Positions 23,795 to 35,275 of a stretch of DNA of 64,000 bases are shown one piece after another. The notes under the pieces are model-generated. The model saw nothing but the letters and a program-made list of their open reading frames with translations. It did not search any database and had not been told where the DNA came from. Location of the stretch: the NCBI GenBank assembly GCA_024291935.2, contig CM044318.1, positions 88,029,501-88,093,500 of the forward strand, given 5' to 3'. Both the position numbers and the translations under genes were made by a program. Position 1 is the first letter of the stretch, and the number at the start of each line of letters is the position of its first letter. This DNA comes from Okapia johnstoni. Its lineage: Eukaryota > Chordata > Mammalia > Artiodactyla > Giraffidae.

Positions 23795-24655
23795 TTTCAC
23801 TCTGGTGAAATACGTGGAGCATTAAGTCTCCCGTCTTACCCATTTCCAGTGTGCAGCTCTGGCGTCAGGGACATTCACGTTGTGCAGCAGTCACCCCGTC
23901 AGCTCCAGAGCTTGCTCTTTCCACACAGATCACCGGACGCTCACTCTGCAGCACCCCCCGCCCCCGGCGGGATGCTCTAGTGGTGTGTGCTCAGTCGTGT
24001 CCGACTCTCTGCGACCCCACGAGCTGCAGCCCGCCAGGCTCCTCTGTCTGTGGGCTTCTCCAGGTGAGGATACTGCAGTGGGTTGCCGTGCCCTTTTCCC
24101 AACCCAGGGATCTAACCCAGGTCTCCCGTGTTGCAGGCAGATTCTTTACCATCTGAGCCACTGGGGACCTCAACAGTGGGATCAGACAGTATTTGTCTTT
24201 TTGTATCTGGTTTATTTCACCTAGAATAATGTCTTCCAAGCTGTGAATAACATACACAGCATACTGTGGGTTTTCTTCTAAAGACTGAATGATAGCCCAC
24301 TGCATCGATGGACAGCATTCTGCTTGTCCACTGATTTGTTGGTGGCCATTTGGGCTGCTCCCACATTTCAGCTATTGTGGATAATGCCGCCATGAACATG
24401 GGTGTGCAAATATCTTTCAAGACCCTGTTTTCAGTTCTTTGGGGTGTGTAAGTGGAATTAATGGGTCATATGGTAATTCCATTTTTAATTTTTCGAGGAA
24501 CCTCCATACTGTCTTCCAGCCGCTGCCCCGTTTTATATTCCCACCGACACTGAACAAGGGCTCCGATTTCCCCACACCCTCAACCACACTTACTTCTGTT
24601 ACCGTTTCATCTCAGCCACCCTAGGGAGTGTGAGGTTCGTACCTTTAACAACTGG
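23795..24655 (-). mobile_element. Old L1 3' end, split by a SINE
   Basis: On the plus strand, gctattgtggataatgccgc, catgaacatgggtgtgcaaa and gaggaacctccatactgtct are the reverse of a mammalian L1 3' region. The part before the SINE (agtgtgcagctctggcgtca ... cattcacgttgtgcagcagt) fits the L1 3' UTR. Confidence 0.75.
23968..24172 (-). mobile_element. Bov-tA SINE inside the L1
   Basis: Runs from tgtgctcagtcgtgtccgac to ctttaccatctgagccactg on the plus strand. Its position inside the older L1 dates it as younger. Confidence 0.9.
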
Positions 24656-26504
24656 TGTTGCAGTGCGTGGTCAGCAGTGTGGCCATGGACCTACCGGCGC
24701 CCTCCTGTCCAGGTGCTTGGGGACCCATCCAGCTGCTGGTGTCCGTGCCGCGTGAACTCATCCGCACGCCTGTTCTGTGGCGCTGAGGCCCGTGCACAGT
24801 GGCCTGTGGCCTCGCTGGCTCGGTCAGCAGCCATGACCGCGGGTCCCCCACTCCGGGCCCTGGGGCTGGCTTTGCTTTTCCCCTTAACCCCACACCCGGC
24901 TGGCGCTCCTGTCGTGTGTGTGGAGGACGGCCCTGGGCCCGTTTTGTTTCCTGGGATCCAGCTCCCACCTCATTCAGCACCCTCAGCCTCCCACCCCAGC
25001 TCCCCTCCCTCCGGGGCTGGGGCCAGAGAGCGCGGTTATCACCGCACATTCACGCATCCAGAGTCAGTGCTGTTGAGCCCTAGAGGAACAGCTCTCCAGT
25101 GACAAGGGGCCACCTCACACGGATGCATTTTCCCCAAAGAGGCATTTGGCCCTCAGTCCAGGGGCTTCTGCAGCCCAGATAGGGCTCCACTCCGTCTGAT
25201 TAGCTCTGCCTGCCCTACCTTGGTGTCCAGACGGTCCCTGAATCTAACTGAAGCGAGCTTCCTGTACACCTCGTGTCTCAGAACTGCCTGTCCTGATTCT
25301 CACTGCTCATCTTCCAGACCCCGTCTCTTCTATGCCTGTTCCTCTAAGCACACCGTCCATACCGGCCTCCGCCAGTGCACAGCTGGACCTGTGAACGGTC
25401 TCCTCGCCGGGGACTCGAGGGGCCAAGAAGGAACCCGAGGTGGGCAGACGTGTCTGTGCTCTCAGATCAGCACCGCTCCCTCCAGCGCTTCCTCCAGGCC
25501 CTCACCAGAGGCCCCTGGTCCGCGTGGTTCTCCGCTCTCCATGACACCCGCCACGTCTGCAGTCTCTTCCCCACGTTGTGGGGGCGCAGAGCGGGAGGGG
25601 GTGTGCCAAGAGGCACAGTAGTGCTGCCTCGCTCTCGCCCCTGTTCTGCGCTGGACCAGTGTGTCTGCCAGAAACCACAGCGCTGAGTGTTACAGACCAC
25701 ACGTGGTCCCCCTAACTCCGTGTTGAGACCCCAAGCCCAGGGTGGTGCAGTTAGGAGGGCCCCTGGGAGGCGACAGGACGTGCGGGTGGGGCCTCGTAGT
25801 TGGGGTTAGCGCCCCTGACCCCGCTCCCCACTCGGGAGGCCACAGCAAGGAAGCAGCCGCTGTCCGCCCCGCAGCCCCCGGCCTGGCGTCCCTGCTGCAG
25901 GACAGATGGGACCCTGCTGCTGGCGCGCGCCTGAGCAAGCTCCGGCAGTGTCTCCAGCGGGCGCCCAGGTGCCGGCCTCTCCCAGAGCTGTGGTCGCTGA
26001 GGGTCGGAAGCGGCTACTCGGGCACGTGGCTCACCTGGCCCAGCCCCAGGACCTGCGGAGTCCCCGGCGTGGACCCTGAGGGTGTCTCAGGTCCGCTTCC
26101 TGGCCCTCAGAGCGGGTGCAGCCCTGCCCGTCCTCCGTCGCCGGTCAGCGGGAGTGTCCGGGGCCCGTCGCCTTTGGCCATTTAGCTGCGTGGGCGCCTC
26201 TGTGCGTCTCGGTCGGGTTTCTCTGCTCATCGCGGGTCTCCTCTGTCTCCTTCACCTTCAGGATGCCTGTGGGCCCGCCCCCTTCCTTTGTTTTCTGAGT
26301 TTTGGGCGCTGACCTCATCCCACAAGGACTCTGCTGACCTGCAGAAGGTCCCTTCCCAAGGACCTCAGGGGTCGCTCTTCGCACCGTGTTCGTGAGGTGC
26401 TTGTCTGACTTCACTTGGTTCATTGTTTCTAATGACAGCACCAAGCAAAAGCACTCTGGAGTGACAGGAACGTTCTAGAATGACTGTCCCACACGGCTGC
26501 CCCC

Positions 26505-26590
26505 AGCCACACGTGGCCCCTGAGCCCTTGCAATGTGGCCTGTGCGACTGAGACACTGAATTCTCTAAATTAATTTACATGTGCTCAGAG
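26505..26590 (+). mobile_element. Old MER-type DNA transposon fragment
   Basis: The phrase cacacgtggcccctgagccc ... gcaatgtggcctgtgcgact ... gaattctctaaattaattta matches a common mammalian MER element of hAT type that I recall (ccacatgtggcta...). The exact family is not certain. Confidence 0.4.
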
Positions 26591-28367
26591 CTCCACACTC
26601 AGTCCTCACATAAAACTGTTTTAGTGCCGTTGATTTCAGCTTCCTAGCTTCAGAATCTGTTTCACCAAAGACCAGGGCCTGGAGTTAGACCTTCATCAAG
26701 GTTCCCTCCAGGGTCACCAGGGGCCCCTTTCCGAGGCCCTCAGACGGACGGGAGACCCACCCCCAGGACGTTACTCGCGTCCTTTCTTGGGGGGGGGGGA
26801 ACCGCTGCAAGGCCACAGGGTCTGGCTGTGGGTGGTGGCTTCCAGCCATCTGTCCGTGGGCGTGGCCCGGCCCCTCCAACCAGAGGTCTTCACGAGACTG
26901 GAGACGTCGTGGGGGTCCCCAGGCGCGGGACTCGGCTCAGAGGCAGCTCTGCCGGGGCCGGTGAGACCTGGCTGGTGGGGGAGGGGGGGAGGCGAGGGGG
27001 CTGCAGCCTGGACGAGAGGCGGGGGTCCGCCCCCCGCCTGTCCACTCGGCCTGCCCTGCTGCTGCCTCTGCGGGTGGGACGGAGGGGCCGGGCCGGGACT
27101 GCTGCCTCTCTCACAGCAGCAGGAAGCTCTCTGACCTTACCCTCTAGGAAGGAAGGGGCCTAGGGGAGGTGCCCACCCAGCCGACGGGGAGGCCCAGACA
27201 GACGTGAGCCAGTCTTCACGGGCAGGCCCTTCCCTGACTCCACAGCTGCAGCCTGGGAACTGAAGGTGCCCCCAGACCACCGCCCTGCTGGGGTGGGACA
27301 TGCCCACCGCGCCCCGTGGCCCACACTTCTGTTCTCCCCACCAGAAGCACAGATTCGCCCTCCTGGCTCCAACGAGGGGGGCGAGGGGCCTGGTGGCCAA
27401 AGCCCTGATTCTGAGGACAGCGGGGCGTGGGAGAGATGGGACTGGGGGCAGTGCCGGAGCCACACAGGGCCTCCTGGCCTCTGGGCCTCTCAGTGGCGGG
27501 GGGCATGGAAAAGGGGTGCGGGTAGGGGGGCCTCACTTGCCTGCACTAGTCACGGCCCGATGGGGATGGTGAGGGCCCAGCGGGTCTAGGGATTCGGGCC
27601 GCTGCGGGAGGAGGAGTCCGCTGTGGGAGGAGGAGTCCGCTGTGGGGGGGAATTGACTGGTCGTGGGCTGAGTTGTGGCCTCAGGGCCTCAGAGTGTAGA
27701 TGGCTCAAGATCGCAGACGCCCAGTCCCCGCTGGCCCCACCAGCTCCTGCCCGTGCAGTGGGAGGTCGGCTGCCACCTGGGCTTGGAGGCCAGCGGCCCA
27801 GAGCCACTGCCACACCGGTGCCTGATCACCTGGACCCCGAGGAGGGCGGCGTGTGGCCGCGGGGGGTGCCCAGCAGCCCCAAAGACCGCTGCTGAGTGAG
27901 AAAGCTGAGGCCCCACGGGGCAACAGCTGTCACAGAGCAGCCTGGGGTAGACGGAGGGGAGGGGGGGCCCCAGGGGCCAAGAGCCAGGTGAGGAGAGGGG
28001 CCCGAGCCCTCGGCAGAGCTGAAGGACAAGAGGGGAGTCCACACCCACGCGCAGGAGCTTGAGGGAGGGGGCTGTCTGACCCTCGAGGGGAGGTCACCTT
28101 GGGATTGAGAAGGGGCAGTTCAGGTGGGGTGGCCGTGAGAGGTGGGTCCCTAAGGAAAGGGGTCACCCGGCAGACCTGGGGTGGGGTTGCGGCGGATGGT
28201 GCCCATGTGGGGCCAAAATGTCCAGGGACTGGCCCTGAGAGATCAGAAGGAAGGAAATGCTAACCCTGTGTGGGCTTTGAACGGTGTGGCGCAGGCTAAG
28301 CCTGACATCTCACGAGGCTCTGCTCTTAGTGCTTGCTGCACTAATTCCCGACAAGCGTTCCCCTTCT

Positions 28368-28575
28368 AAGCCAGTCGTCTCCAACCTTTGTGGACCAGGA
28401 ACCCGCTCTGGGGAAGACAGGTTTTGCACGGAGGAGGCTGTGATTTGGGCGGTACCGTGAGGGATGGGGAGCAGCTTGTGAGCTTTGCCCATGTCTGGCC
28501 GCCGCTCACCTCCTGCTGTACCACTCAGTTCTAACAGGCGGCTCCGGTACCAGCCCACAGGCTGGGGGTTGAGGC
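28368..28575. mobile_element. MER1-type hAT-Charlie fossil
   Basis: Ends look like tcgtctccaacctttgtgga at one side and ggctccggtaccagcccaca then ggctgggggttgag at the other, with an internal gccgctcacctcctgctgta. These are the terminal and subterminal pieces of a MER1-like element. Confidence 0.6.
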
Positions 28576-29983
28576 CCTAAGACCTAGAGGGTGCCTGTCC
28601 CGCGGGTTCTGTGCGCCTGGAGCTGTCACGGGGCTGCGGCTCACTTCCTCGACCAGCCTGGGAAAGCACCGCAGCCGGCCCAGGGGCTCCGAGCACTCGC
28701 AGCTTGGCCACTGTCGTGGTGGGACACCCACGTCCCCAGCTGCGCCCAAGAGCCTGCCCACAAGCGTCCTGGGAGCACCTAGGCACACGTGACCTGCAGG
28801 ACTTCCTGCAGTCATCTCAGGAGACACCCCATCTGACATGGCGAGGGATTTAAATCCCAACCTCCCCCCCACCCCCAGCTCCAGGGACCAAGCCGGCCGG
28901 CCCTGCTCCTTGCGGAGCCCGAGGGGCTCGAGGGCGGGATTGGGGTGTTAATCTCGAAGCGAGGCGGCCAGGTGGGCCAGCGTGGGGGTAGGGGGCAGCC
29001 TCGGTTCCCAGCCCAGGCCGGTGCCCCCGGAAGCCCAGGCTGCAGACTCACCCTGTCCCTTCCAAAGCCTTTGGGGCTGGGGGCTGGATCCAGCCATGGA
29101 CGAGGCCGTGTCTGCCTGTGGGCGCAGCTCCCCGGATGGGTCCCTGCAGCAGTGCCCTGCGGGCCATCTAGGACGCACCACGTATCCGTCTGCCGGTGGC
29201 ATGGAGAGGGAAGACGCTGGCCGGCCAGGGATGGGGGAGAGGGCCGGCTGACTGGCAGCCTTCCCACGGAGCACCGGCCCTAGATCTCGCCACCCTCTTC
29301 CCTGAGAACAGCTTCGCACCAGGGACGGGGCTCCATCCAGCGAGGAGTGAAGCGCTGGGGGCACCAGGACGAAGACCGAGTGACTATCCATAGAGCAGCC
29401 CCTGCACCCGCCTGGCTATCGGGGGGTGCTGGGCAGGAGCCCAGCAGAGCAGAAGCTCCCAGGAGCCAGGCACAGACGTGTCCCTGCCCTGAGCCGGCAG
29501 GCCTCCTTCCTTCCTGCCACTCAAATCTGGGGGCAGCTCCTGTGACCAGAGTGAACCCCGTCAGAGAGTGTGGGCGGGCCTGAGGGGTCCTCGCGGACCA
29601 GCCCCTCCCCACCCTGCCTGGCTCCTCTGGGCCCATGTTCCCGCCGAGCAGGACAGCCTATGGCAAAGACAGTGGCCGAGCCCACCTGTCCTGGGAGTGA
29701 GTGCAGACCCCCTTGAAAGTTGGACAGTGGGGTGCCGGGGGGGCCACCCTCACCCTTCAGCAGCCCTGGCCAATGGGGGCAACAGAGACCACATAGCAAG
29801 TCCTCAGTTGCCGCCTCTGCCGTCTTGGCTACAGCCCCGCCCCTCCCCCAGACCTCCTGGAGCTGGAGGAGGTGCGCATGGCCTCCTTTGTGCCTCTGAA
29901 TTGAAGGCAATTAGGTGCCGTTTATCTGTGGAGGGGGGATTTGTGTCATCTAGGTAAACCCACCTCCACCCCACTCCTGAGCT

Positions 29984-29989
29984 TATAAG
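29984..29989 (+). promoter_or_regulatory. TATA-like box upstream of the VENTX relic
   Basis: gcttataagtgcgg lies about 100 bases before the decayed N-terminal region. A homeodomain-type site (caattag) is at 29,908-29,914. It may be the old VENTX promoter. Confidence 0.5.
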
Positions 29990-30082
29990 TGCGGCCCAGC
30001 CCTGCCAAACCCTGTGCCCGGCCGGCCCCACCCAGCCAACTGGATCCAGTTCCCAGCCCCACCGTCTGTCCAGAGCCGGGTG

Positions 30083-31117
30083 GTGAGTAGGGCTGCCTCC
30101 CGCCTCCACCCTTGGCGGCAGCTTCGGCCCGGTGGACTGGCTCTCCTGGAGCAGCGGCGGGCGCGGAGCCGGGGCGCCCGAGGACGGGGCGGGGGGCGGG
30201 CTTGGCCCGGGTGGGCTGCGGCCCCGCCCCGCCCCGTGGGTCAGAGCTCGTCTACAGGCGACAGAACCTGCCTCCGGGAGGGGGCGCTGCGTGCTGTGGG
30301 CAGAGGGAGAGCGGCCGCGCTCCGGAGCCCGGCCCGCAGGCCGGCCGAGGGCGGGGAAGGGCGTCGCCTCGACCCAGTGGGAGGCCGGCGGACGGGCGGG
30401 CGGCTTTCCCGAGGCCCTGGCCTCTCCGGAGCTTCCTTCTGGGCAGCCGCGTCCCTCTTGGGCGGCGCTTCGGCCGCGCGGTCGTGGTGCCCCCGTGTGT
30501 CTCCCGCGGGGCCAGCCCGGAGGCTGGGGACGCAGGGAGGGGGCGCCCCGCACCGCTCCTCCGCCCGGGCCCGCGGGGCACACGGGGGCGGGGCGGGGGG
30601 CCGGGGCCGGGCCCGGGGGGGCGGGGCCGGCCTGTGGGGGTGAGGAGGGGCGGTGTCCGTGGGCGGGGCCTGACCCAGAGGCTGACGGCGCCGGGAGGGG
30701 CGGGGCGCCCGTCCTCGCGGGAGGGGGCGGGGCCGTCCGGACGGGGGCGGGGCTGAGGGGGTCGGACGCCCGTCCTCGCGGGAGGGGGCGGGGCCGTCCG
30801 GACGGGGGCGGGGCTTGGTGGGCGGGGCCGGCAGGGCGGCCTTCCTCTCCGTCTCCGAGCTTCTTTTCCCCGCAGACCGAAACCTAGTCCCGGAGCTGCC
30901 GTGTGAAACAGCAGCGCCCCCTGCAGGACTCTCGGCTGAGCGCGTGCCCCGCGCCGCCGCCGCTGCGCCCCCGGGCCTCTGCCTGAGCCCCACGCTCTGG
31001 CTCAGCCTCTGGGCTCCTTCCGAGCGGAACCAGCCCCCGGCTTCGGCGTGGGCTTCGTGCGGCGGGCAGCCCCCAACGTATTGTCTCCTAGACGCCGAGA
31101 CCGGGGTGCCCGCCTAG
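30083..31117 (+). pseudogene. VENTX: VENTX homeobox gene relic (unitary pseudogene candidate)
   Basis: Pieces of VENTX in order and on the expected strand between UTF1 and MIR202. (1) 30,111-30,160: LGGSFGPVDWLSWSS, like the human N-terminus SSFGSVDWLSQSS. (2) 30,873-30,938: read codon by codon, a helix-3 remnant giving Q T E T stop S R S C R V K Q Q R, then P L Q D S R L, aligning with QIKTWFQNRRMKHKRQMQDPQL. The Trp codon TGG is TAG at 30,885-30,887. (3) 31,040-31,072: ASAWASCGGQP, like ASAWASCCGQP, in another frame; stop at 31,115. No ATG is found at the start (GTG near 30,083, and TGA in frame at 30,084). The homeobox 5' part is missing; GC-rich direct repeats stand in its place. Several independent lesions argue for true loss. 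The comparison uses the human protein from memory. Confidence 0.75.
30706..30814. repeat. GC-box direct duplication in the VENTX relic
   Basis: A ~49-base unit (cgcccgtcctcgcgggaggg ... ggacgggggcggggct) appears twice at 61-base spacing and carries several Sp1-type GC boxes. The whole stretch 30,140-30,990 is a CpG island. Confidence 0.9.
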
Positions 31118-33885
31118 CTGGCCTTGTCCTGGGGCGCCCGGGGCCTGTGGGCGCCTTCTAAGGGAGTGTGGGCGCCCGGACGCCCGCAGCTGAGGCCGGC
31201 CAGACACCAGGGCTGTGCGGGGCTTTGCCTGGTGTCCGCCTGCAGAGACCGCGGTGCCTGGCGGGCTTGCACCCCCCACCCCTTGCTGCTGGGACTGGGC
31301 CCTCTTGGCCTCAGGACTGTGGACACTTTATAGTCGAGGACGTTTTAGAGATGCTTCCTCCCTGAAAACAGCCAAAGGGTTGTGTAGGAAGAGACGGTCA
31401 GCGAGCCACCAAAGGCCGAGGAGGGCAGGGCTGTGCTGGGCCCTCACGATCGGGGCCAGCTTATCCCACAGAAGGTGCTGGAACCTGGCTTTCCAGTCGG
31501 AGTAGATAAAGGCAGATTCTTGTGCTGGGTGCTCCGAGCTTTGTGCATGAACCTGAAAATCAACAGGATTAGGAGGAAGTAAAAAGGTGTTTGTCACCCT
31601 GGGTTTGAATCCACTTTATAACAGTGACCTCAGAGCTGGACACCAGAAAGGCCCAGAGGCGCCTGCGGTGGGGGCGGGGCCTCCGGGGGCTGTGTCCTCA
31701 GGCCCTGCTCGGCCCCTGAGGAAAGGCTTGAGGAGCCAGGACCCGTGCCTGCCCCCCGCCCCCGCTGTCCTCTGTTCTTGCTGCAGGACAGCGCCCATGG
31801 GGCAGGCGAGAGGGAGCAGGCTGCCCAAAGGAAGGCCCACGGCGCGGACGCTGTGCAGGGTGCTGACGGGCACCAGCTCAAGTGCTCACCCTACCCACTC
31901 CCTGCCGGCCCCATTCCCTGTCTCCTTCCCGTTCTCACCCCAGGCTGGGACCCCAGCTGTGGGTCAGGGACAGGCATGCCCAGCCAGGCCAACCCCACGT
32001 CAAGTACAAAGAGTGGGCCTGCAGAGCAGAGGCAGCCCCACGAAGCCCCCCTTGGGGGTGCAGGGGTGCCCCCAGCCCAGCCCCGCTCCGCAGTGATGGA
32101 AAGGCCATGACACAGATTCTCCGTCCTCTGGTGTCAGCGACACCTGGGGGCAGAGGACCTGCTGTCCCTGACCAGTGTTTTCCAGGGGTCAGGACCCCAG
32201 GGCCGCATGGCCTCCAGGGCTTCTGGCCTCTGCAGCTGGAGGGCTTCGTGTCACCGCCTCCCCAGGCCAGGGAGACCCACGTTCCCAGCCCTGGCGATGA
32301 CTGCATGTGGCCGGGCAGCAGGTGGAGGGGAACCTCCCCAGGGAAGCCATGCTGAGGTTTACGGGGCAGGATCATTCCCACACCCCACCTTTTACAGGAC
32401 AAAGCCCCCCAGGACTGACAGCCTGTCTGGCGTCCCCTGGCCTTCCCGAAGGCCTCCCAGCCCCAGGCCTGGCCCTAGCTGCCTCTCTGCGCTCCTCTGC
32501 TGGACTCAGCTGATGCAGGACCCACTGGCCTCCTCTGCTCCACCTCCTGGTGGACACTTCCAGGCCTGGGTTCTTGCCCGGGGAGCTGCCCACGAGGGAT
32601 GCCCCCCTGCAGCTGGAACAAGTCCAAAACCCAGGGGGAGGGCATGTCTGGCTGGCCGCGGTAAGTGCAGGGTTTCCCTCCCTGTGCCCAGGAGCCATTC
32701 CCTACAGCTGCTGACGGGAGGATAACGGTGGAGAGCAAGGCGGAGCCACTGACGGCCTGGATCCAGCCCTGCCTGCAGCCCACCTCTCTCCCCATCGCAG
32801 GAAACAAAGGTGTCTGGCTCAGGGCCATGGTTACTCATGCACTGAGGGTATCACACCTGCTTTCCTTCAAGGGTCCCAGGGGAACTGAGCCCACCCCAAG
32901 CCCCTGGTAAGGATGGACAGAAGGGAGCACCCGCTGGGGGTGGGCGTCTGCCTGAGCCCGGGGGCCTCCAGCAGCTGTGGCCCATCCCCTTCTCCCACCC
33001 CCCGTAGGACCGTCCTACAGCTGAGCCTGGGATGACGGCTGATAAAGGGCGTCTCTGAGCTGTGTTTGCTGGGCCAGTTAGCCAATAAGCCCGACGGTCA
33101 TTGGACCCCTCTGCCCCTTCTCCAGGCGCCCTTGCCAGGGAGCTCCCACTGGCTGGCAGGTGCCCCACGCAGTGCTGGGCGTGGACTGTCTTCCCTGCAG
33201 CCTTGGGAGTTCTGGCCCGCCAGCCCCACTGCCTGGGAGTGCCCTGTCCCTGTGACCCTAGTGATCAGAAAGGTCGTCAGGAAGCTCCCCACCCACCACC
33301 CTCCCAGATGACATGTCTAGGAGTCCTCTCACTCCCTCCTGTTTTTTTTCGCTAAGTTTTATTTTTATTAAGTTCCCCCAAGACCACTCTTACTGATGTG
33401 CTTGCCCCCCACCGGCTTGGATGAGAAAAAACCGCAGATTGAGGGAGCTTTGTTTTAAACGCACCAGATCAACACTCTCCACACTGAACTTCACATGAAG
33501 TGATCTTTATTTGCATTAGACTCGTTATCACAGCGCGATGAGGGTGGGGAAGCAGCCCCACGGCCACCCCCGGTGACACCCCCCACCTCTGGGCGCGTCA
33601 GGCCCCGCGTGGCTCCAGGCGGGCCGTCCCACTCCTGTTGCCACACCGCACCTTCCGTCCCCAGGGCCGCACCCCCACCACGCTCCTGGGTGCAGACCAG
33701 GGCCTGGACCACACCCACAGCTCTAGGCACCCACGGAAGTGAAGGTCGCCCCATCCTGTCCCACGACCCGTGACCCCCCCCCAACCCAAAGCGGAGGTCA
33801 GGGAGCCCTGACCCGGCATGCAGGACGTGGAGGCAGGTCTCGAAGCGGGTGCCCGGCGGGGAGCAGGCTCTGGCGCAGGGGAACC
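31118..33885. other. Interval between the VENTX relic and MIR202
   Basis: Mostly unique sequence. 31,328-31,597 has an AT-richer minus-strand open frame of 89 codons that I do not recognise. 33,335-33,480 is AT-rich (tttttttcgctaagtttta). No exon chain is supported. Confidence 0.45.
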
Positions 33886-33968
33886 TCGGGGCCCCATTTT
33901 CCCATGCCCTACACCTCTTTAGGCCAGACCCTCAAAGAAGTATATGCATAGGAAAAAGGGAACCGCGA
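33886..33968 (-). ncRNA. MIR202: MIR202 precursor (miR-202-5p and -3p)
   Basis: Gonad-enriched microRNA, distantly let-7-like on the 3p arm. On the minus strand the 5p arm TTCCTATGCATATACTTCTT (33,954 down to 33,933 for 22 nt) equals the known miR-202-5p. The loop is gagggtctggcctaa. The 3p arm begins AGAGGTGTAGGGCATGG (33,918-33,899). The arms pair over at least 13 positions (CCUUUUUCCUAUGC with GCAUGGGAAAAUGG, one U-U mismatch). Human 3p has AGAGGUAU, so position 7 (in the seed) is G here instead of A. Position and strand between VENTX and ADAM8 match other mammals. Confidence 0.96.
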
Positions 33969-34107
33969 GTGGCGTGGCCGCAGGTCCAGGGTCCGTGCCG
34001 GCTCGGGTCGTCTGAATGAGCTGCGGTCGCGGCTGCAGGTGTCCGGGTGCGAGCAAGCCGGGCGGCCGGCGGGCTGCGGGGGAGACCGGGAGGCCCATGG
34101 GCCTTAC

Positions 34108-34275
34108 CTAGTCACGGTCGGGCTCGGTCTGGGATCCTGGCGGCGGGGGCAAGCAGGGCAGCGTGGCAGAGAGCTGCGTGAGGACCGCGGCTCTGTGGCT
34201 GTGGCCGCCTGGCGCCCTTTTATGCCAGGCGGAGACCTTGGCGGGGCGGCCGGGCAGCGGCCGTCACGTGCGGTC
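34108..34275 (-). promoter_or_regulatory. Candidate MIR202 host promoter and first exon
   Basis: On the minus strand: an E-box CACGTG (34,265-34,270), a TATA-like CATAAAAG (34,224-34,217), an expected start near 34,190, and a strong donor CTAG|GTAAGG with exon end at 34,108. The hairpin would lie in the first intron, about 140 bases further on. This agrees with a spliced non-coding host (MIR202HG) but is inferred from motifs alone. Confidence 0.5.
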
Positions 34276-35044
34276 ACGGGCCGCGATGTCCCAAGGACCC
34301 CAGCCGCCCCCGCACCTGGGAGACTGGGGCACAAAGACCTGCTCTCAGCAGAGCGCCCAGCCCCAGCGGGCGGGCCCCCGGCGGACCTGGGCCGGGGCCA
34401 GCGCTGGCCCACAGCCTCCTCGGGCCTTATCTCCCTGCGCGCAGCCTGCGTCACGGCCCGGAACACGCGCCTGGGGGCAGCCTGCAGGAGCGGCATCTCC
34501 CCTCCTGGCCGGGCGCTGAGCCCCGGCCCTGCCCCCAGGAGCCCAGAGGACCCGCAGGCCACCCCATGCTCAGCTTTGCCCCCGGGGCCCCAGGGGTCTT
34601 GGGGGGGCACGCGGGGACAGGTGAGGGAGTCGGCACCCGGGGCCGGCTGACCGAAGACCCCAGGCCACCCACACAGAACACACTCCCCGCTCCCAGGCCC
34701 AGGGGCCCAGGAGGGCTCAGCTTCCTGCCCGTGGACAGGGCTGCCCATTGGTACCCTTTGGCGGGGGGACAGCTGGTCTACGTGGACGGACGTCCACCGC
34801 TCTGTTCACAGACGTTTCCCCCTGTGGGGAATGACACAGGGGTGATCTGAGTCTGAAACGGACCAGCCATCAGGTGTCCCTGCCCAGCCCTCCCTGTCCT
34901 GAGTCCCAGGGTCCTGCCGTGCAGCCCTCACACCGTCTGCCCCCCTCGGCCCTGGGGTGGCTGTGCCTCCCGGACCCAGGAGTCCCCCGCCCTGCCCGAA
35001 GGTCCAGAGACACCCCCTGCCCCACCCTGCCTTTGCTCTGAGGT

Positions 35045-35275
35045 GGCTCTGGTGTGGGTGTGTGTGCCTGTGTGTGTGTGTCTGTGTGTGTCTGGTGTGT
35101 GCATGTGTGTGCCTGGTGTCTGTGTGTGTCTGTGTGCGCCTGTGTGTGTGTCTGTGTGTGCCTGGTGTGTGCATGTGTGTGCCTGATGTCTGTGTGTCTG
35201 TGTGTGCCTGGGTGTGTGTGTGTGTGTGTGTGTGTGTGTCTGGTGTCTGTGTGTGTCGGTGTATTTGTGTGCCGC
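35045..35275. repeat. Interrupted (GT)n microsatellite
   Basis: Long tgtgtg runs broken by cc, ctgg and gc, with a pure (gt) stretch near 35,214-35,238. Confidence 0.95.

Larger units (their letters stand above)
24656..29975. other. Gene-poor interval between UTF1 and the VENTX relic
   Basis: About 5.3 kb of GC-rich sequence. I see no exon chain on either strand. Two old DNA-transposon fragments (26.5 and 28.4 kb) are listed separately, and a small duplication (ggaggaggagtccgctgtgg) sits near 27,605-27,645. Confidence 0.5.

Noticed and set aside
30200..30860. Intact VENTX homeobox hidden in the CpG island
   Set aside because: I searched for WFQNRR-type coding on both strands and found only the degraded helix-3 remnant at 30,873.
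30132..30887. 251-codon plus-strand ORF through the CpG island
   Set aside because: Only its first residues resemble VENTX; the rest is low-complexity Gly/Arg/Pro from GC boxes and it begins at GTG.
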